DNA of 24,204 nt from contig CAZZKJ010000037.1 of assembly GCA_964654695.1 (NCBI GenBank), positions 1 through 24,204 of the forward strand. The letters run 5' to 3'. The stretch is from CAZZKJ01 sp964654695. Its GTDB lineage: Bacteria > Krumholzibacteriota > Krumholzibacteriia > WVZY01. The translations under genes and the position numbers were made by a program. The notes under the pieces were generated by a model. That model was given only the letters and a program-made list of their open reading frames with translations. It ran no database searches and was not told where the DNA came from. This document shows positions 9,046 through 17,297 of this stretch, in pieces (position 1 is the stretch's first letter; each line of letters starts with the position of its first letter).

Positions 9046-9343
9046 CGTATTCCCCCCGTCGTTGCTGAGAAGGAAAAGTGAATACGCGAAAACCAAATTT
9101 AGTAGTCTTCCTAAAAAGAAAGACGTGGACAGAGAGGCAAAGTAACCAACCTTTTCTGAAACGCCAATTTCACCTCCTCGAAAAACCGTTCCAGGGTAAA
9201 TGCTTTTGTAAACCGTTGAGTGAACAATAAAAAGTCGAGTAACAGATTAGCTCCAACGGTGGTCGGCTTTGTTCGCACACCCGCGTGTGCTTCCAAAAAT
9301 CTTGTTGATTTGCAGTGCAAATCACAACCCTTTGCCCCTGGTC
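9046..9343 (-). promoter_or_regulatory. Long 5' leader of the large secreted-protein gene
   Basis: About 300 nt separate the predicted transcription start from the ATG at 9045, with no convincing gene between them. The leader has a perfect interrupted palindrome (9306-9324) and a 6-bp hairpin with a 4-nt loop (9275-9290, GCACAC/GTGTGC). It also has an isolated strong Shine-Dalgarno AGGAGG (9173-9178) placed 5 nt before a TTG that opens an 18-codon frame ending at 9111. I do not recognise any known riboswitch class. The stretch from 9381 to the glyS stop at 9422 shows no clear terminator. Confidence 0.4.
9306..9324. repeat. 19-nt interrupted palindrome in the leader
   Basis: TGATTTGCA and TGCAAATCA flank a single G, so the arms are 9 bp and match perfectly. 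It would lie at about +20 to +38 of the predicted transcript. As RNA the loop would be too tight for all base pairs to form, so a DNA-binding site (operator) is as plausible as a hairpin. Confidence 0.5.
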
Positions 9344-9350
9344 TGCCCAT

Positions 9351-9380
9351 AGGATACCATAGGACGGGCTCTATTGTCAA
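9351..9380 (-). promoter_or_regulatory. Sigma70-type promoter for the large secreted-protein gene
   Basis: Minus strand: perfect TTGACA (9375-9380), an 18-nt spacer and TATCCT (9351-9356). The predicted start is near 9343. It lies 42 nt beyond the end of glyS, so it separates the surface-protein gene from the long housekeeping operon. Confidence 0.6.
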
Positions 9381-9421
9381 GAGTGTAAATCAGCGGAAAA
9401 ACGAGCTAAAAGAGCGGGTTA

Positions 9422-11593
9422 TCATCGGACGGACAATGCGGGTTCTACTATATAAGAAAAATCGGCATATCTGGAAAACACCGCAAAAAGGCAGGCCAAA
9501 AAATTTATCCGGTTCGATTTGAGTTCGCAGTCGTCGGTATTAACGAGGACTTTATCGAAGTAGTCATCGATCGCTTCCGCCAGGCCGGACAGGGCCGTCA
9601 TTATGCTTTTGAAATCGCCGGATTCGTCGAACTCCATGAGCTGCGGAAGTCGTTCAAGAACACGAGAATAAAGATTTCTCTCTTCGGCCTCTTGAAAAAG
9701 ATCCGTTTTGAAGGATTTTTCGCGATGCGGCTTTCCGGGCGCGTCAAGAGCCGCGCTGATGCTTTCTAAGTCCGCTCCATAGCGCTTCTTGGATGAAGGC
9801 AGTATATTACCGACCCTTTTGACTCCCCTGATAAGAAGTTCGAAGGCCGGCAGACTTCTGGTTTCGTTTATGGCCGCGCACCTGTTCACGCTTTCTTTCG
9901 GTGTCATCCAGGCTACCGGCACCACCGCATCGACTATGTCATAATCTATTCCCTTTTCGGCCAGATAGGCTCGAATCCTGGTTCTGAAGAAATCTTCGAT
10001 CCCCCCCCTGATTTTTTCAAAATCAGCCCCCCTGGGAAGGTTTCCGCTTTTATACAAGGAAACGCTTTTTTTTATGAGCGCGTCCAAAGAAATAAGGGAT
10101 TGATCCTCCAGGATCCTTATCAGGGCGGCCGCCTGCCTTCTCAACGCATACGGATCCTGAGACCCGGTCGGTTTGAATCCGGCGAGAAAGCACCCGCAGA
10201 TATTGTCTATTTTATCGGAAATGCTCAATAAAATCCCCCCTGGACTCGAAGGAAGGGGGTCCGACACCGTCCGGGGCATATAATGCTCGCTTATGGCTTG
10301 AACTACTTCGGCGGATTCTCCGGCGGCTCCGGCGTAATGACTGCCTATCAGACCCTGCAGCAGCGTAAACTCTTTGCCGTCCTTTATCATTTCGCTGGCA
10401 AGATCGGCCTTCGCGAGAAGCGCGGCCCTGCCCAGACTCCCGGCGCTTAGGGCCGGCGACGGCCCGCGCTTATGGATATATTCCATAATCGCCTTCATCC
10501 TGATGCTCTTATCCATGATGGTGCCGAGGCCTTTTATGAAAACCATGCTTTCGAGCTTTTTTGACAGGTTATCAATTCCCCGGTCTATGTCCGCCCGCCA
10601 ATAGAAATGAGCATCGGCAAGACGCGCGTTCAGTACCTTTTCATTGCCTTTCCTTATACGCGCAGCACTTTTCTTGGCTCCATCATAAAAAGCCAGGAAT
10701 CTCGCCGCCAGCTTTTTGGATCTCTTTTGTCTCAAAGCAAAATATCTTTGGTGGGTTTTCATAGCCGTGATGATAACTTCCGGCGGCAGGTCCATAAATT
10801 TTTGCGGAAACTCGCCAATAAAAACGCGCGGGTTTTCGAGCATGAAACAGATTTCTTCGAACAGCTCATCATCTGCAACCAGTTTCAGACCGGCTTTGGC
10901 CGCCGCCTTATCGGCAAGGGTTTTCAGTCTTTCGAGACGCCCGGTCTGTTCTACGATGATTCCGAGCCGTTTCATATGCGCCGTATAAGATGCCGCACTT
11001 TTAACGACGATTTTTTTGCCGTCCAGCCATGGAACTTTGCATGTTTTCCTTCCGGCCGTGACGCCGCCGAAACGCAATTTGACAACAGAGCTTCCATGCA
11101 GGCAGACAATCCATCTCACCGGTCTGGCGAACCGGGAGCTTTCATTTTCCCAGCGCATTGTTTTTGGAAACTTGAGCCCGGCTATGAATCCGGGCAGTCT
11201 TTCTCTCAGAACCGCAGACGCTGTGCGGCTGGGGAGTTTTCTCGTGAACCCTGCGTAATCGCCTTTTTTTGTACTTATGATTTTGAGTTTGCCCGGCGCC
11301 AGGTTTTTCGACCTGGCGAAACCAAGGGCGGCGGAAGTCGGGTTGCCTCCCGCGTCAAACGCGGCGGAGGCAGGCGGACCGGTGATATCCTCGCTGGTCT
11401 TTCTTTGTACCACCGAGAGCTTCTTTACAAACAACACCAGCCTTCTGGGAGTTCCCGCCGTCCGTATTGCCGAGCAATCCAGTCTTGAATCCTGCAGTAG
11501 CAGTTCCATTTCGCGTTCCATCTGTATCAGTGCCGGTTGTATATAAGAGGCGGGCAAATTTTCGCATCCGATTTCGAGAACAAAGTCTTTCAC
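9422..11593 (-). CDS. glyS: Glycine--tRNA ligase beta subunit
   Basis: This is the 723-residue beta subunit of the heterotetrameric bacterial glycyl-tRNA synthetase. It charges tRNA(Gly) together with GlyQ and supplies most of the tRNA-binding surface. Family hallmarks are VLEIGCENLPASYI at the N-terminus, GTPRRLVLFVKKL, the KTMRWENESSRFARPVRWIV stretch, MKTHQRYFAL, GNEKVLNARLADAHFYW, SHYAGAAGES and SQDPYALRRQAAALIRIL. The C-terminal tRNA-binding helical region (DDYFDKVLVNTDDCELKSNR) is intact. The length is slightly above the E. coli protein (689). The start is GTG, in a 4-nt overlap with the glyQ stop, so translation is very probably coupled. It is the last gene of the long operon. Confidence 0.97.
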   Translation of the reverse strand: MKDFVLEIGCENLPASYIQPALIQMEREMELLLQDSRLDCSAIRTAGTPRRLVLFVKKLSVVQRKTSEDITGPPASAAFDAGGNPTSAALGFARSKNLAPGKLKIISTKKGDYAGFTRKLPSRTASAVLRERLPGFIAGLKFPKTMRWENESSRFARPVRWIVCLHGSSVVKLRFGGVTAGRKTCKVPWLDGKKIVVKSAASYTAHMKRLGIIVEQTGRLERLKTLADKAAAKAGLKLVADDELFEEICFMLENPRVFIGEFPQKFMDLPPEVIITAMKTHQRYFALRQKRSKKLAARFLAFYDGAKKSAARIRKGNEKVLNARLADAHFYWRADIDRGIDNLSKKLESMVFIKGLGTIMDKSIRMKAIMEYIHKRGPSPALSAGSLGRAALLAKADLASEMIKDGKEFTLLQGLIGSHYAGAAGESAEVVQAISEHYMPRTVSDPLPSSPGGILLSISDKIDNICGCFLAGFKPTGSQDPYALRRQAAALIRILEDQSLISLDALIKKSVSLYKSGNLPRGADFEKIRGGIEDFFRTRIRAYLAEKGIDYDIVDAVVPVAWMTPKESVNRCAAINETRSLPAFELLIRGVKRVGNILPSSKKRYGADLESISAALDAPGKPHREKSFKTDLFQEAEERNLYSRVLERLPQLMEFDESGDFKSIMTALSGLAEAIDDYFDKVLVNTDDCELKSNRINFLACLFAVFSRYADFSYIVEPALSVR

Positions 11594-12570
11594 AAGCCCC
11601 GACCCTCTTTCAGCAGCGGAAACCCCAGCTCCTCCCGCTTTGCAAGGTAGGCTTCTGCGGCCTTCCGGGCCAGGCTGCGGATGCGGCCGATATAGCCGGT
11701 TCTTTCATTGACGCTTACCAGTCCGCGGGCATCGAGTATGTTAAACACGTGGGACAGCTTTACCACATAATCATAACAAGGAAGCACCAGCGAATCCGCT
11801 ATCAGACGGGCGGATTCCTTCTCGAGCTTCTCGAAAAGGTCGAAGTAGAATTCCGCGCCGGCGCTTTCGAAATGAAATACCGAGAATTCTTCTTCGGCGG
11901 TTTTATTGAGTTCACCCCAAGTGATTCCCCCTCCCCATTCGATATCCATCACCGAATCCTTGTTCTGCAGGTACATGCATATTCGCAACAGCCCATAAGT
12001 TATTTCGGCGGAAACCGGATCCAGGTCGAGAGATCCGGCCTGCTGGAAATAAGTAAACTGGGTGATTTCCATGCCGTCGAGCCATATTTCCCAACCCAGT
12101 CCCGCCGCGCCCAGAGTAGGAGCCTCCCAGTCATCTTCAACCAGCCTGATGTCATGGTCTTCCGGGTCGATACCAAGATCGCGAAGGCTGGCGATGTAGA
12201 GACCCAGCACATCGGCCGGAGGAGGCTTCAAAATGACCTGGTACTGCAAAAACTGCTGCACCCGGTTTGGATTCTCTCCGTAACGCCCGTCTTTAGGTCT
12301 CTTTGAAGGCTCCACGTAAGCGGCCTTCCAGGGCTCCGGACCCAGAACCCGAAGGAATGTGGCGGGATTCAGGGTTCCCGCTCCGACTTCCGAATTATAC
12401 GGCTGCAGGAGCAGGCATCCCTGCCGCCGCCAAAATTCCTGCAGTTTTATGATGAGTTCCTGATAGGAAATATTCCTGCTTCTCTTTGCCAACTTATTTC
12501 TGCTGCTCCTTCTCGTCGAGCCATCCTCTTCTAGGCGCACGCATCGGAAGCCGAATATCACCGGCCCCAT
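11590..12570 (-). CDS. glyQ: Glycine--tRNA ligase alpha subunit
   Basis: This is the catalytic class II alpha subunit partnering GlyS. Diagnostic blocks are FWRRQGCLLLQPYNSEVGAG (about residues 46-65), GPEPWKAAYVEPSKRPKDGR with YGENPNR, VEDDWEAPTLGAAGLGWEIW, LDGMEITQFTYFQQ, and near the end LSHVFNILDARGLVSVNERT. From the ATG at 12570 the protein is 326 residues with a basic, non-conserved N-terminal tail. A TTG at 12492 would give 300 residues, matching the usual length of about 300 and aligning the start with E. coli GlyQ. An AAGGAG lies 13 nt before the TTG, whereas AAGGAA lies 10 nt before the ATG, which is 1 nt after the recO stop. The start is therefore open, but the identity is not. Confidence 0.96.
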   Translation of the reverse strand: MGPVIFGFRCVRLEEDGSTRRSSRNKLAKRSRNISYQELIIKLQEFWRRQGCLLLQPYNSEVGAGTLNPATFLRVLGPEPWKAAYVEPSKRPKDGRYGENPNRVQQFLQYQVILKPPPADVLGLYIASLRDLGIDPEDHDIRLVEDDWEAPTLGAAGLGWEIWLDGMEITQFTYFQQAGSLDLDPVSAEITYGLLRICMYLQNKDSVMDIEWGGGITWGELNKTAEEEFSVFHFESAGAEFYFDLFEKLEKESARLIADSLVLPCYDYVVKLSHVFNILDARGLVSVNERTGYIGRIRSLARKAAEAYLAKREELGFPLLKEGRGL

Positions 12571-12571
12571 G

Positions 12572-13321
12572 TCATGATGATTCCTTCTTTATTAGTTTGA
12601 GCGCATTAGGAAGTTTGTATCCGTGAATATGATAAGTATACGTCCAGTGCAAAATCAATCCAAAGTTTTTTCTCGTCCCCGCATCGGCCCTCGCCGGTTC
12701 GAGATCATAAAAAGACCGTGATAATGACCCACTGATAACTCCCAGCACGGTTTCATTCAGCTCCAGGAGATTATCACCGCCTGCAGACCGGTCTTTTGCG
12801 CAGCAGCTCGAACCGCTCCCGGGATCGAAAAATCCCTGCGATATGCGCTCACCGCAAAAACAGCAGATATCGAATTCCGGAAGAAACCCCAACGTATCAA
12901 GGAGCTTCAATTCGAACACCAGAAATTTCAACAGGGAATCCCCGCCGAAATTCGATGCAATAAAATCCTCCGCCAGACGTGCCTGCTCGGCGGCCGGGCA
13001 GCCTTCATGGCATACCTGGTCGAGAAGTTCCAGAACGGCAAGTACGGTAGCCATCGTCTCAAGCGATTTTTCTTCCGCGCGGCATGAGGATTTGACCGTG
13101 ATTTCTTTCAGGTAATAATAATGCCGATCTCCCTTGTAATAATAAACCACTTCGACGGCGCTCCCGGCCTCAAGCGATCCCGAGAAGGGGCTGTTTTTTT
13201 TTAAGGCCCCTTTGGCCACGAGCCTGATTTTTCCGCTCTCTTCGCCCAGAAAAGTTATTATACGTGTGCTTCCCCCGCTCTTTGAACATTTGAGGATAAT
13301 TCCTTCGTCTTTCTTCAGCAT
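12572..13321 (-). CDS. recO: DNA repair protein RecO
   Basis: The 249-residue protein matches RecO, which with RecR loads RecA onto SSB-coated single-stranded DNA in the RecF pathway. The N-terminal OB fold is recognisable (DEGIILKCSKSGGSTRIITF, then KIRLVAKGALKKNSPFSGSL). A helical core follows (LLKFLVFELKLLDTLGFLPEF), and then a cysteine cluster at residues 153-156 (CCFC) with CC at 173-174. The zinc site therefore looks rearranged from the usual two CxxC pairs. The recO-glyQ-glyS order is common in bacteria. No strong Shine-Dalgarno is seen before the ATG, and a 62-nt gap separates it from mgtE. The stop is 1 nt before the glyQ ATG. Confidence 0.92.
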   Translation of the reverse strand: MLKKDEGIILKCSKSGGSTRIITFLGEESGKIRLVAKGALKKNSPFSGSLEAGSAVEVVYYYKGDRHYYYLKEITVKSSCRAEEKSLETMATVLAVLELLDQVCHEGCPAAEQARLAEDFIASNFGGDSLLKFLVFELKLLDTLGFLPEFDICCFCGERISQGFFDPGSGSSCCAKDRSAGGDNLLELNETVLGVISGSLSRSFYDLEPARADAGTRKNFGLILHWTYTYHIHGYKLPNALKLIKKESS

Positions 13322-13383
13322 GTTATTTCAAGGGACCCTGATGAATAAGGCCGCCGCCGGGCCTGGGGTCGGTTTAGCGGGGT

Positions 13384-14742
13384 CTAGTTCTGAATCATCG
13401 ACAGGTAGCGCGTGGCCATGGCCAGGTATATTGCCAATCCCACTATATCGTTGGATACGGAGATAAAAGGTCCCGTGGCGATGGCCGGATCTATCTTCAA
13501 CTTGTTTAGGAAAAGCGGAACCGAAGCTCCCATAAAAGCTGCGACGGATATGACGCTCATAAGCGACACCCACATCAATATTCCCAGGCCGGTTTCGTGC
13601 CTCCACAGATTTACAAAAGTGAAAAGTATCGCTCCAAGTATGAAACCGTTCAATAGGGCGACCTGGAGCTCCTTGAAAATTCTTCTCCACGTGTGCCCCA
13701 GATCGATCTCCCTCAAAGCCAGTTCCCTTACAACCACCACGGCCGCCTGGCTTCCCGTATTACCCGCCGTACCGATAAGCAGCGGTATGAAAAACACGAG
13801 CGTTACGGCCGTGTGCAGAGGCACTTCGAAACGACTGATCAATATGGCATTGATGAACTCTCCGAACATTCCACCAATGAGCCAAGGCAGTCTTGATCTA
13901 GATATTCTTATAGGCGATTTTTCTCCGATCTCGGTTTCGTCGGTTCCAGCCAGCTTGGCAATATCTTCGGATGCTTCCTCTTCCATAACATCTATGATAT
14001 CGTCAACGGTGATGCGGCCCTTGAGAACGCCCTCATCGTCTATCACCGGCAGGGTAAACTCGTCGTACTTGCTGAAAAGCGAGGCCACTTCTTCCTGGTC
14101 CATGCTCACGGGAACGCTTATTATATTCCTGTCCATGACCTCCGCGACACTCCTGCCCGGTTCATGAAGAAGGAGCGCAAGTACGTCAATCGATCCGATC
14201 AACACGCCTTTTTGATCTACTACGAAGACCTTTTGTATGTTCTCTATCTCCTCCGCCTGTTCCCGCACCAGGCGGATGGCATCCTGGATTGTGAACCCCC
14301 CGCGAACGGCGAGTTTCTCGACCTCCATTATTCCGCCGGCCGTATCCTCTGCGAACTCGAGCAGCTCCTGGAATTTCTCCCGATCCGTGGCGGAAAGAAG
14401 CGATTCGATGTGTTCCGATTTTTCCTCGGGAAGATTAGCAATCAAATCCGCTGCGTCATCTGAGGGCATTTCTTCCAGCAGCGAAACGACTTCATTGTCC
14501 GAGAGCAGAGCTAAAAGATCCTGTCCGGATTTTTCATCAATTTCGCTGAGTACTTCCGCGGCTTTTTCATTTCCCAGCGCTTTGAGCAGGGCAATCTTGC
14601 TCCGGTCATCAAGCTCCAACATGAGATCAGCGATATCTGCTGAATGCAGGGTTTCCAGAAGTTCATCCAAAGCCGCAGAGCGGCCGCCTTCAATCATTGT
14701 CTTGATTTCAGACACGTTTATCCCGTCCAAGCTATCCATCAT
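13384..14742 (-). CDS. mgtE: Magnesium transporter MgtE
   Basis: This is a Mg2+ channel/transporter of the inner membrane. From the ATG at 14742 the product is 452 residues, as in typical MgtE. It has an N-terminal helical MgtE_N domain (about 5-130, ending EDTAGGIM) and a CBS pair (about 135-260) with many acidic residues that sense cytosolic Mg2+. A five-helix membrane domain runs from about 285 to 450. Signature sequences are PLLIGTAGNTGSQ (about 320-332) and IDPAIATGPFISVSNDIVG (417-435), whose Asp432 corresponds to the conserved pore aspartate. The frame extends to a TTG at 14799, but 14742 (or the adjacent ATG at 14739) gives the family N-terminus. The Shine-Dalgarno is weak either way. 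No magnesium riboswitch is evident in the short upstream gap. Confidence 0.95.
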   Translation of the reverse strand: MMDSLDGINVSEIKTMIEGGRSAALDELLETLHSADIADLMLELDDRSKIALLKALGNEKAAEVLSEIDEKSGQDLLALLSDNEVVSLLEEMPSDDAADLIANLPEEKSEHIESLLSATDREKFQELLEFAEDTAGGIMEVEKLAVRGGFTIQDAIRLVREQAEEIENIQKVFVVDQKGVLIGSIDVLALLLHEPGRSVAEVMDRNIISVPVSMDQEEVASLFSKYDEFTLPVIDDEGVLKGRITVDDIIDVMEEEASEDIAKLAGTDETEIGEKSPIRISRSRLPWLIGGMFGEFINAILISRFEVPLHTAVTLVFFIPLLIGTAGNTGSQAAVVVVRELALREIDLGHTWRRIFKELQVALLNGFILGAILFTFVNLWRHETGLGILMWVSLMSVISVAAFMGASVPLFLNKLKIDPAIATGPFISVSNDIVGLAIYLAMATRYLSMIQN

Positions 14743-14834
14743 TGCTTTTCTTTCATTGGAAACCACACAGGAATCGTTCAACCCACGCGAGCATGGCAAT
14801 CGTAGTTAACAAATGTTTTCTTGGCAAGCTCGAT

Positions 14835-15461
14835 TTAACTGCGCTCAGGCCGCTGGAGGGATTTGTCCATGTCAAGAAGGCGGGGAGAAACCGCACCTCC
14901 GGATATCACCAGTTTCAATCCTTCCTCGACGCTCAAGGACACCGGGATTATGTCCTTTTGGGGAACCATGAGCAGGTATCCGGATGTTGGATTGGGAGAC
15001 GTAGGCAGGAAAACATTAGTAAGATCTTCGCCGGTTACGTTGTTCATATAGCCTTGTTCTTCCTTGGTTATGAAACCCAGGGCGTAACACCCGCGGTAAG
15101 GATAATGAATCAATACAACACGCCTGAAAACGGTTCTTTTATCGGACAGGAACACCTGGCTTATCTCTTTTATGGTGGTATATATACCCCTAATGAGGGG
15201 GATATGATTCAGAGATTTTTCCCCGAATCCTATCACTCTTCTTCCTATCAGGTTTCCGGCCAGGAAACCAACTACAATGATAAACACCATCACGGCAATC
15301 AAACCCAGGCCGGGTATATCGATAATAGGATATCTTTCCTGAAGCGGATCGATGAGATTATCGAGCGAAATAAAGACTTTCCAAAGAATATAAGCGGTAA
15401 TGCCGATTGGGGCCAGTATCAGTATGCCGGTTATTAAATACCTCCTCAAGAATTTGATCAT
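14835..15461 (-). CDS. DUF502 family inner-membrane protein
   Basis: The 208-residue protein has two transmembrane segments (about 7-31 and 51-72) with a positively charged start (MIKFLRRY). The DUF502 hallmarks follow: GFGEKSLNHIPLIRGIYTTI (about 78-97), VVLIHYPYRGCYALGFITK, VFLPTSPNPTSGYLLMVP (about 150-167) and an ISGG near the end. The family is widespread in bacteria and plants, and its biochemical role is unknown to me. GGAGG lies 7 nt upstream of the ATG. It is placed between a CorC-like protein and MgtE, so an ion-homeostasis or membrane-stress link is possible but purely contextual. Confidence 0.9.
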   Translation of the reverse strand: MIKFLRRYLITGILILAPIGITAYILWKVFISLDNLIDPLQERYPIIDIPGLGLIAVMVFIIVVGFLAGNLIGRRVIGFGEKSLNHIPLIRGIYTTIKEISQVFLSDKRTVFRRVVLIHYPYRGCYALGFITKEEQGYMNNVTGEDLTNVFLPTSPNPTSGYLLMVPQKDIIPVSLSVEEGLKLVISGGAVSPRLLDMDKSLQRPERS

Positions 15462-15529
15462 CTCCGGTCCTCCGCAGTTTCTTTACGGCCGTGCGATTTT
15501 GCTTTTTCAAAACCGCAGTCGGGCAAATA

Positions 15530-16798
15530 TTAACCCGTCCTGCCGGTGCTTCTACCGTCCGAACTCAGACCCTTTATTAACACTTTATCGATCCTTTGAC
15601 GCAGGACCGAATGAATCTCGAAAGTGAACTTCCCTTCTTCCACCTTGTCTCCGATTCTGGGAACCCGGCCGATTTTTTCATAAAGAAATCCGCCCAGGCT
15701 GTCGGATCCTCCTCCCGAAAGATCAATTCCCAATTTATCTCTCAAGTCGTCAATGTGCACCTTGGCGTTGCAGAGCGCCGAATCATCATCAACCAACTTG
15801 ATTAGCTCTTCCTCGTAATCGAATTCATCCTGAATATCTCCCACAAGTTCTTCGAGGATATCTTCCATGGTAATCAAGCCGGCCGTTCCTCCATATTCAT
15901 CCACAGCTATGGCAATGTGTTTCTTCTGCTTCTTGAACTCGGCCAGGAGTTCATCGATTTTCTTGCTCTCGGGAACGAAAAAAGCCCCTCTGGTAATCTG
16001 CACGAGCGTAAAATCTTCATTCGCCACTATTCTCCCAAGCAGATCTTTCGTATACACTATGCCGACAATCTTATCAATAGTCTCATCATATACGGGAATA
16101 CGTGAATGTCCTGCTTCATTGATTATTCTCAGCGCTTCTTCTTTGCTCGTGCTTACGTTCACGGCCAGGATATCTATTCGAGGCACCATTACTTCGCGTA
16201 CCTTGGTATCTCCAAAATCGAAAATGCTGGACATGAGCTTTTGCTCTTCTTCCTCCAGGTATCCGTTCTCATTACCGAACATTGCTATCTTTTGCTCAAG
16301 GGGTTTCAGCCGGTATGCCAGGGCATCCGCGGTTCCAGGCCCGACGGCTCTGACAAGTCTTTCGACAAATGTAATTAACGGGGCAGCCAATAGAAGAAAC
16401 GGATAAACTACCGGTTTGGATATATCTATTATGCCCTGAGCGTTGCGCACCGCGAACAGGCTCGACACCGCAAGCGGAACATAGGCTGCTATCGTGGCGA
16501 ACAAGATTACAAGAACCGTGTGCGCGGGTGCGGCTGCAAATAAATGGGCTGAAGCAGTATATAAGGCCAGACCGGCGGTTGATATCAAAAGAAGCCCCCG
16601 GGCAAGCCAGAGAAAGAGGGCCGATGCCAGGGGTCTGCCGCTGAGGATTCTAACGTATCTTGAATTCCACCACTTTTCATCCGATTTTTTATCCGGGTGA
16701 ACATAAGATAAGACCTCCAGAGCTGTATAAGTTCCGGCGGAACAACCCAGGACAATAATCGAGAGGATAAGAAGAGTAACGCTTATTTCCAAGCTCAT
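15530..16798 (-). CDS. CNNM/CorC (hemolysin C) family CBS-domain protein
   Basis: The 422-residue membrane protein has an N-terminal hydrophobic region with about four helices (5-30, 58-82, 90-118, 130-148), then a CBS pair (about 200-325) and a CorC_HlyC domain (about 335-412). Diagnostic residues are VREVMVPRIDILAV (200-213), HSRIPVYDETIDKIVGIVYT (231-250) and EYGGTAGLITMEDILEELVG (301-320). Family members mediate Mg2+ (and Co2+) efflux or binding. The membrane domain is divergent: the small-residue/SETA-type motif usual in the first helix reads GCSAGTYTALEVLSYV, so ion transport is less certain than the fold. Its position next to ybeY matches the ybeZ-ybeY-ybeX gene order of many Gram-negatives, where ybeX is this family. 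The gene starts 37 nt after ybeY ends. Confidence 0.9.
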   Translation of the reverse strand: MSLEISVTLLILSIIVLGCSAGTYTALEVLSYVHPDKKSDEKWWNSRYVRILSGRPLASALFLWLARGLLLISTAGLALYTASAHLFAAAPAHTVLVILFATIAAYVPLAVSSLFAVRNAQGIIDISKPVVYPFLLLAAPLITFVERLVRAVGPGTADALAYRLKPLEQKIAMFGNENGYLEEEEQKLMSSIFDFGDTKVREVMVPRIDILAVNVSTSKEEALRIINEAGHSRIPVYDETIDKIVGIVYTKDLLGRIVANEDFTLVQITRGAFFVPESKKIDELLAEFKKQKKHIAIAVDEYGGTAGLITMEDILEELVGDIQDEFDYEEELIKLVDDDSALCNAKVHIDDLRDKLGIDLSGGGSDSLGGFLYEKIGRVPRIGDKVEEGKFTFEIHSVLRQRIDKVLIKGLSSDGRSTGRTG

Positions 16799-16835
16799 CT
16801 ATTCATCACCAAAGCTGCGGGCAGTGGATCTGCAT

Positions 16836-17297
16836 TCATAAAAAAAGGCCGTTTATTATTTCTTTTTCAAGGAGCTGCGACAGAATTTTTTTCTCTTCCG
16901 TTTCCATTTTACCGGCTTCGGCGCTGGAAACGTGGTCGTATCCGATTACGTGCAGAAGCCCGTGAACTGCAGTCCGCAAAAAAAGATGGCCGATATCCAC
17001 CTCCCTTCTTTTTGCTTCTCTTGTCAGTGTTTCATAGGAAATATAAATCTCACCTGAGACATCATCTTCTTTTTGAAAGGATTCTTCCTGAAGATACGAA
17101 AAAGAGATTACATCGGTTTCCTTGTCTTTTCCCCTGAATTTCTTATTGATATCCTTAATATAAGAATCGTTAATCAAAATTATATTCACGGTTCGATCAT
17201 CGAAGCCCACGGTCGAGAAAACCCGGTTGAGTTTAGCCTGCAGATCATCATCCACCCACTGCACTTTACTGTCTAAGAGGCTTAACGACGGCTTCAC
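16836..17297 (-). CDS. ybeY: Endoribonuclease YbeY (rRNA maturation factor)
   Basis: This is a 153-residue zinc-dependent single-strand RNase involved in 16S rRNA 3'-end maturation and 70S ribosome quality control. The metal-binding motif HGLLHVIGYDH occupies residues 112-122, with the three histidines in the HxxxHxxxxxH spacing. TDVISFSY (61-68) and GEIYIS (82-87) are the other conserved blocks. The start is GTG, and the first 32 nt overlap the 3' end of the upstream HD-phosphodiesterase gene in a different frame. An AAGGAGG inside that gene sits 9 nt before the GTG, which supports this start. YbeY commonly works alongside PhoH/YbeZ, encoded two genes upstream. Confidence 0.96.
   Translation of the reverse strand: MKPSLSLLDSKVQWVDDDLQAKLNRVFSTVGFDDRTVNIILINDSYIKDINKKFRGKDKETDVISFSYLQEESFQKEDDVSGEIYISYETLTREAKRREVDIGHLFLRTAVHGLLHVIGYDHVSSAEAGKMETEEKKILSQLLEKEIINGLFL

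Noticed and set aside
9111..9380. 89-codon minus-strand open frame between glyS and the secreted-protein gene
   Set aside because: Its first codon is the TTG of the -35 box of a good promoter, so the transcript would not contain the start. No family resemblance. Only its last 18 codons follow a Shine-Dalgarno, and those are reported as a leader observation.
10607..11488. 293-codon plus-strand open frame
   Set aside because: It is antisense to glyS, which is intact and conserved; a codon-bias shadow.
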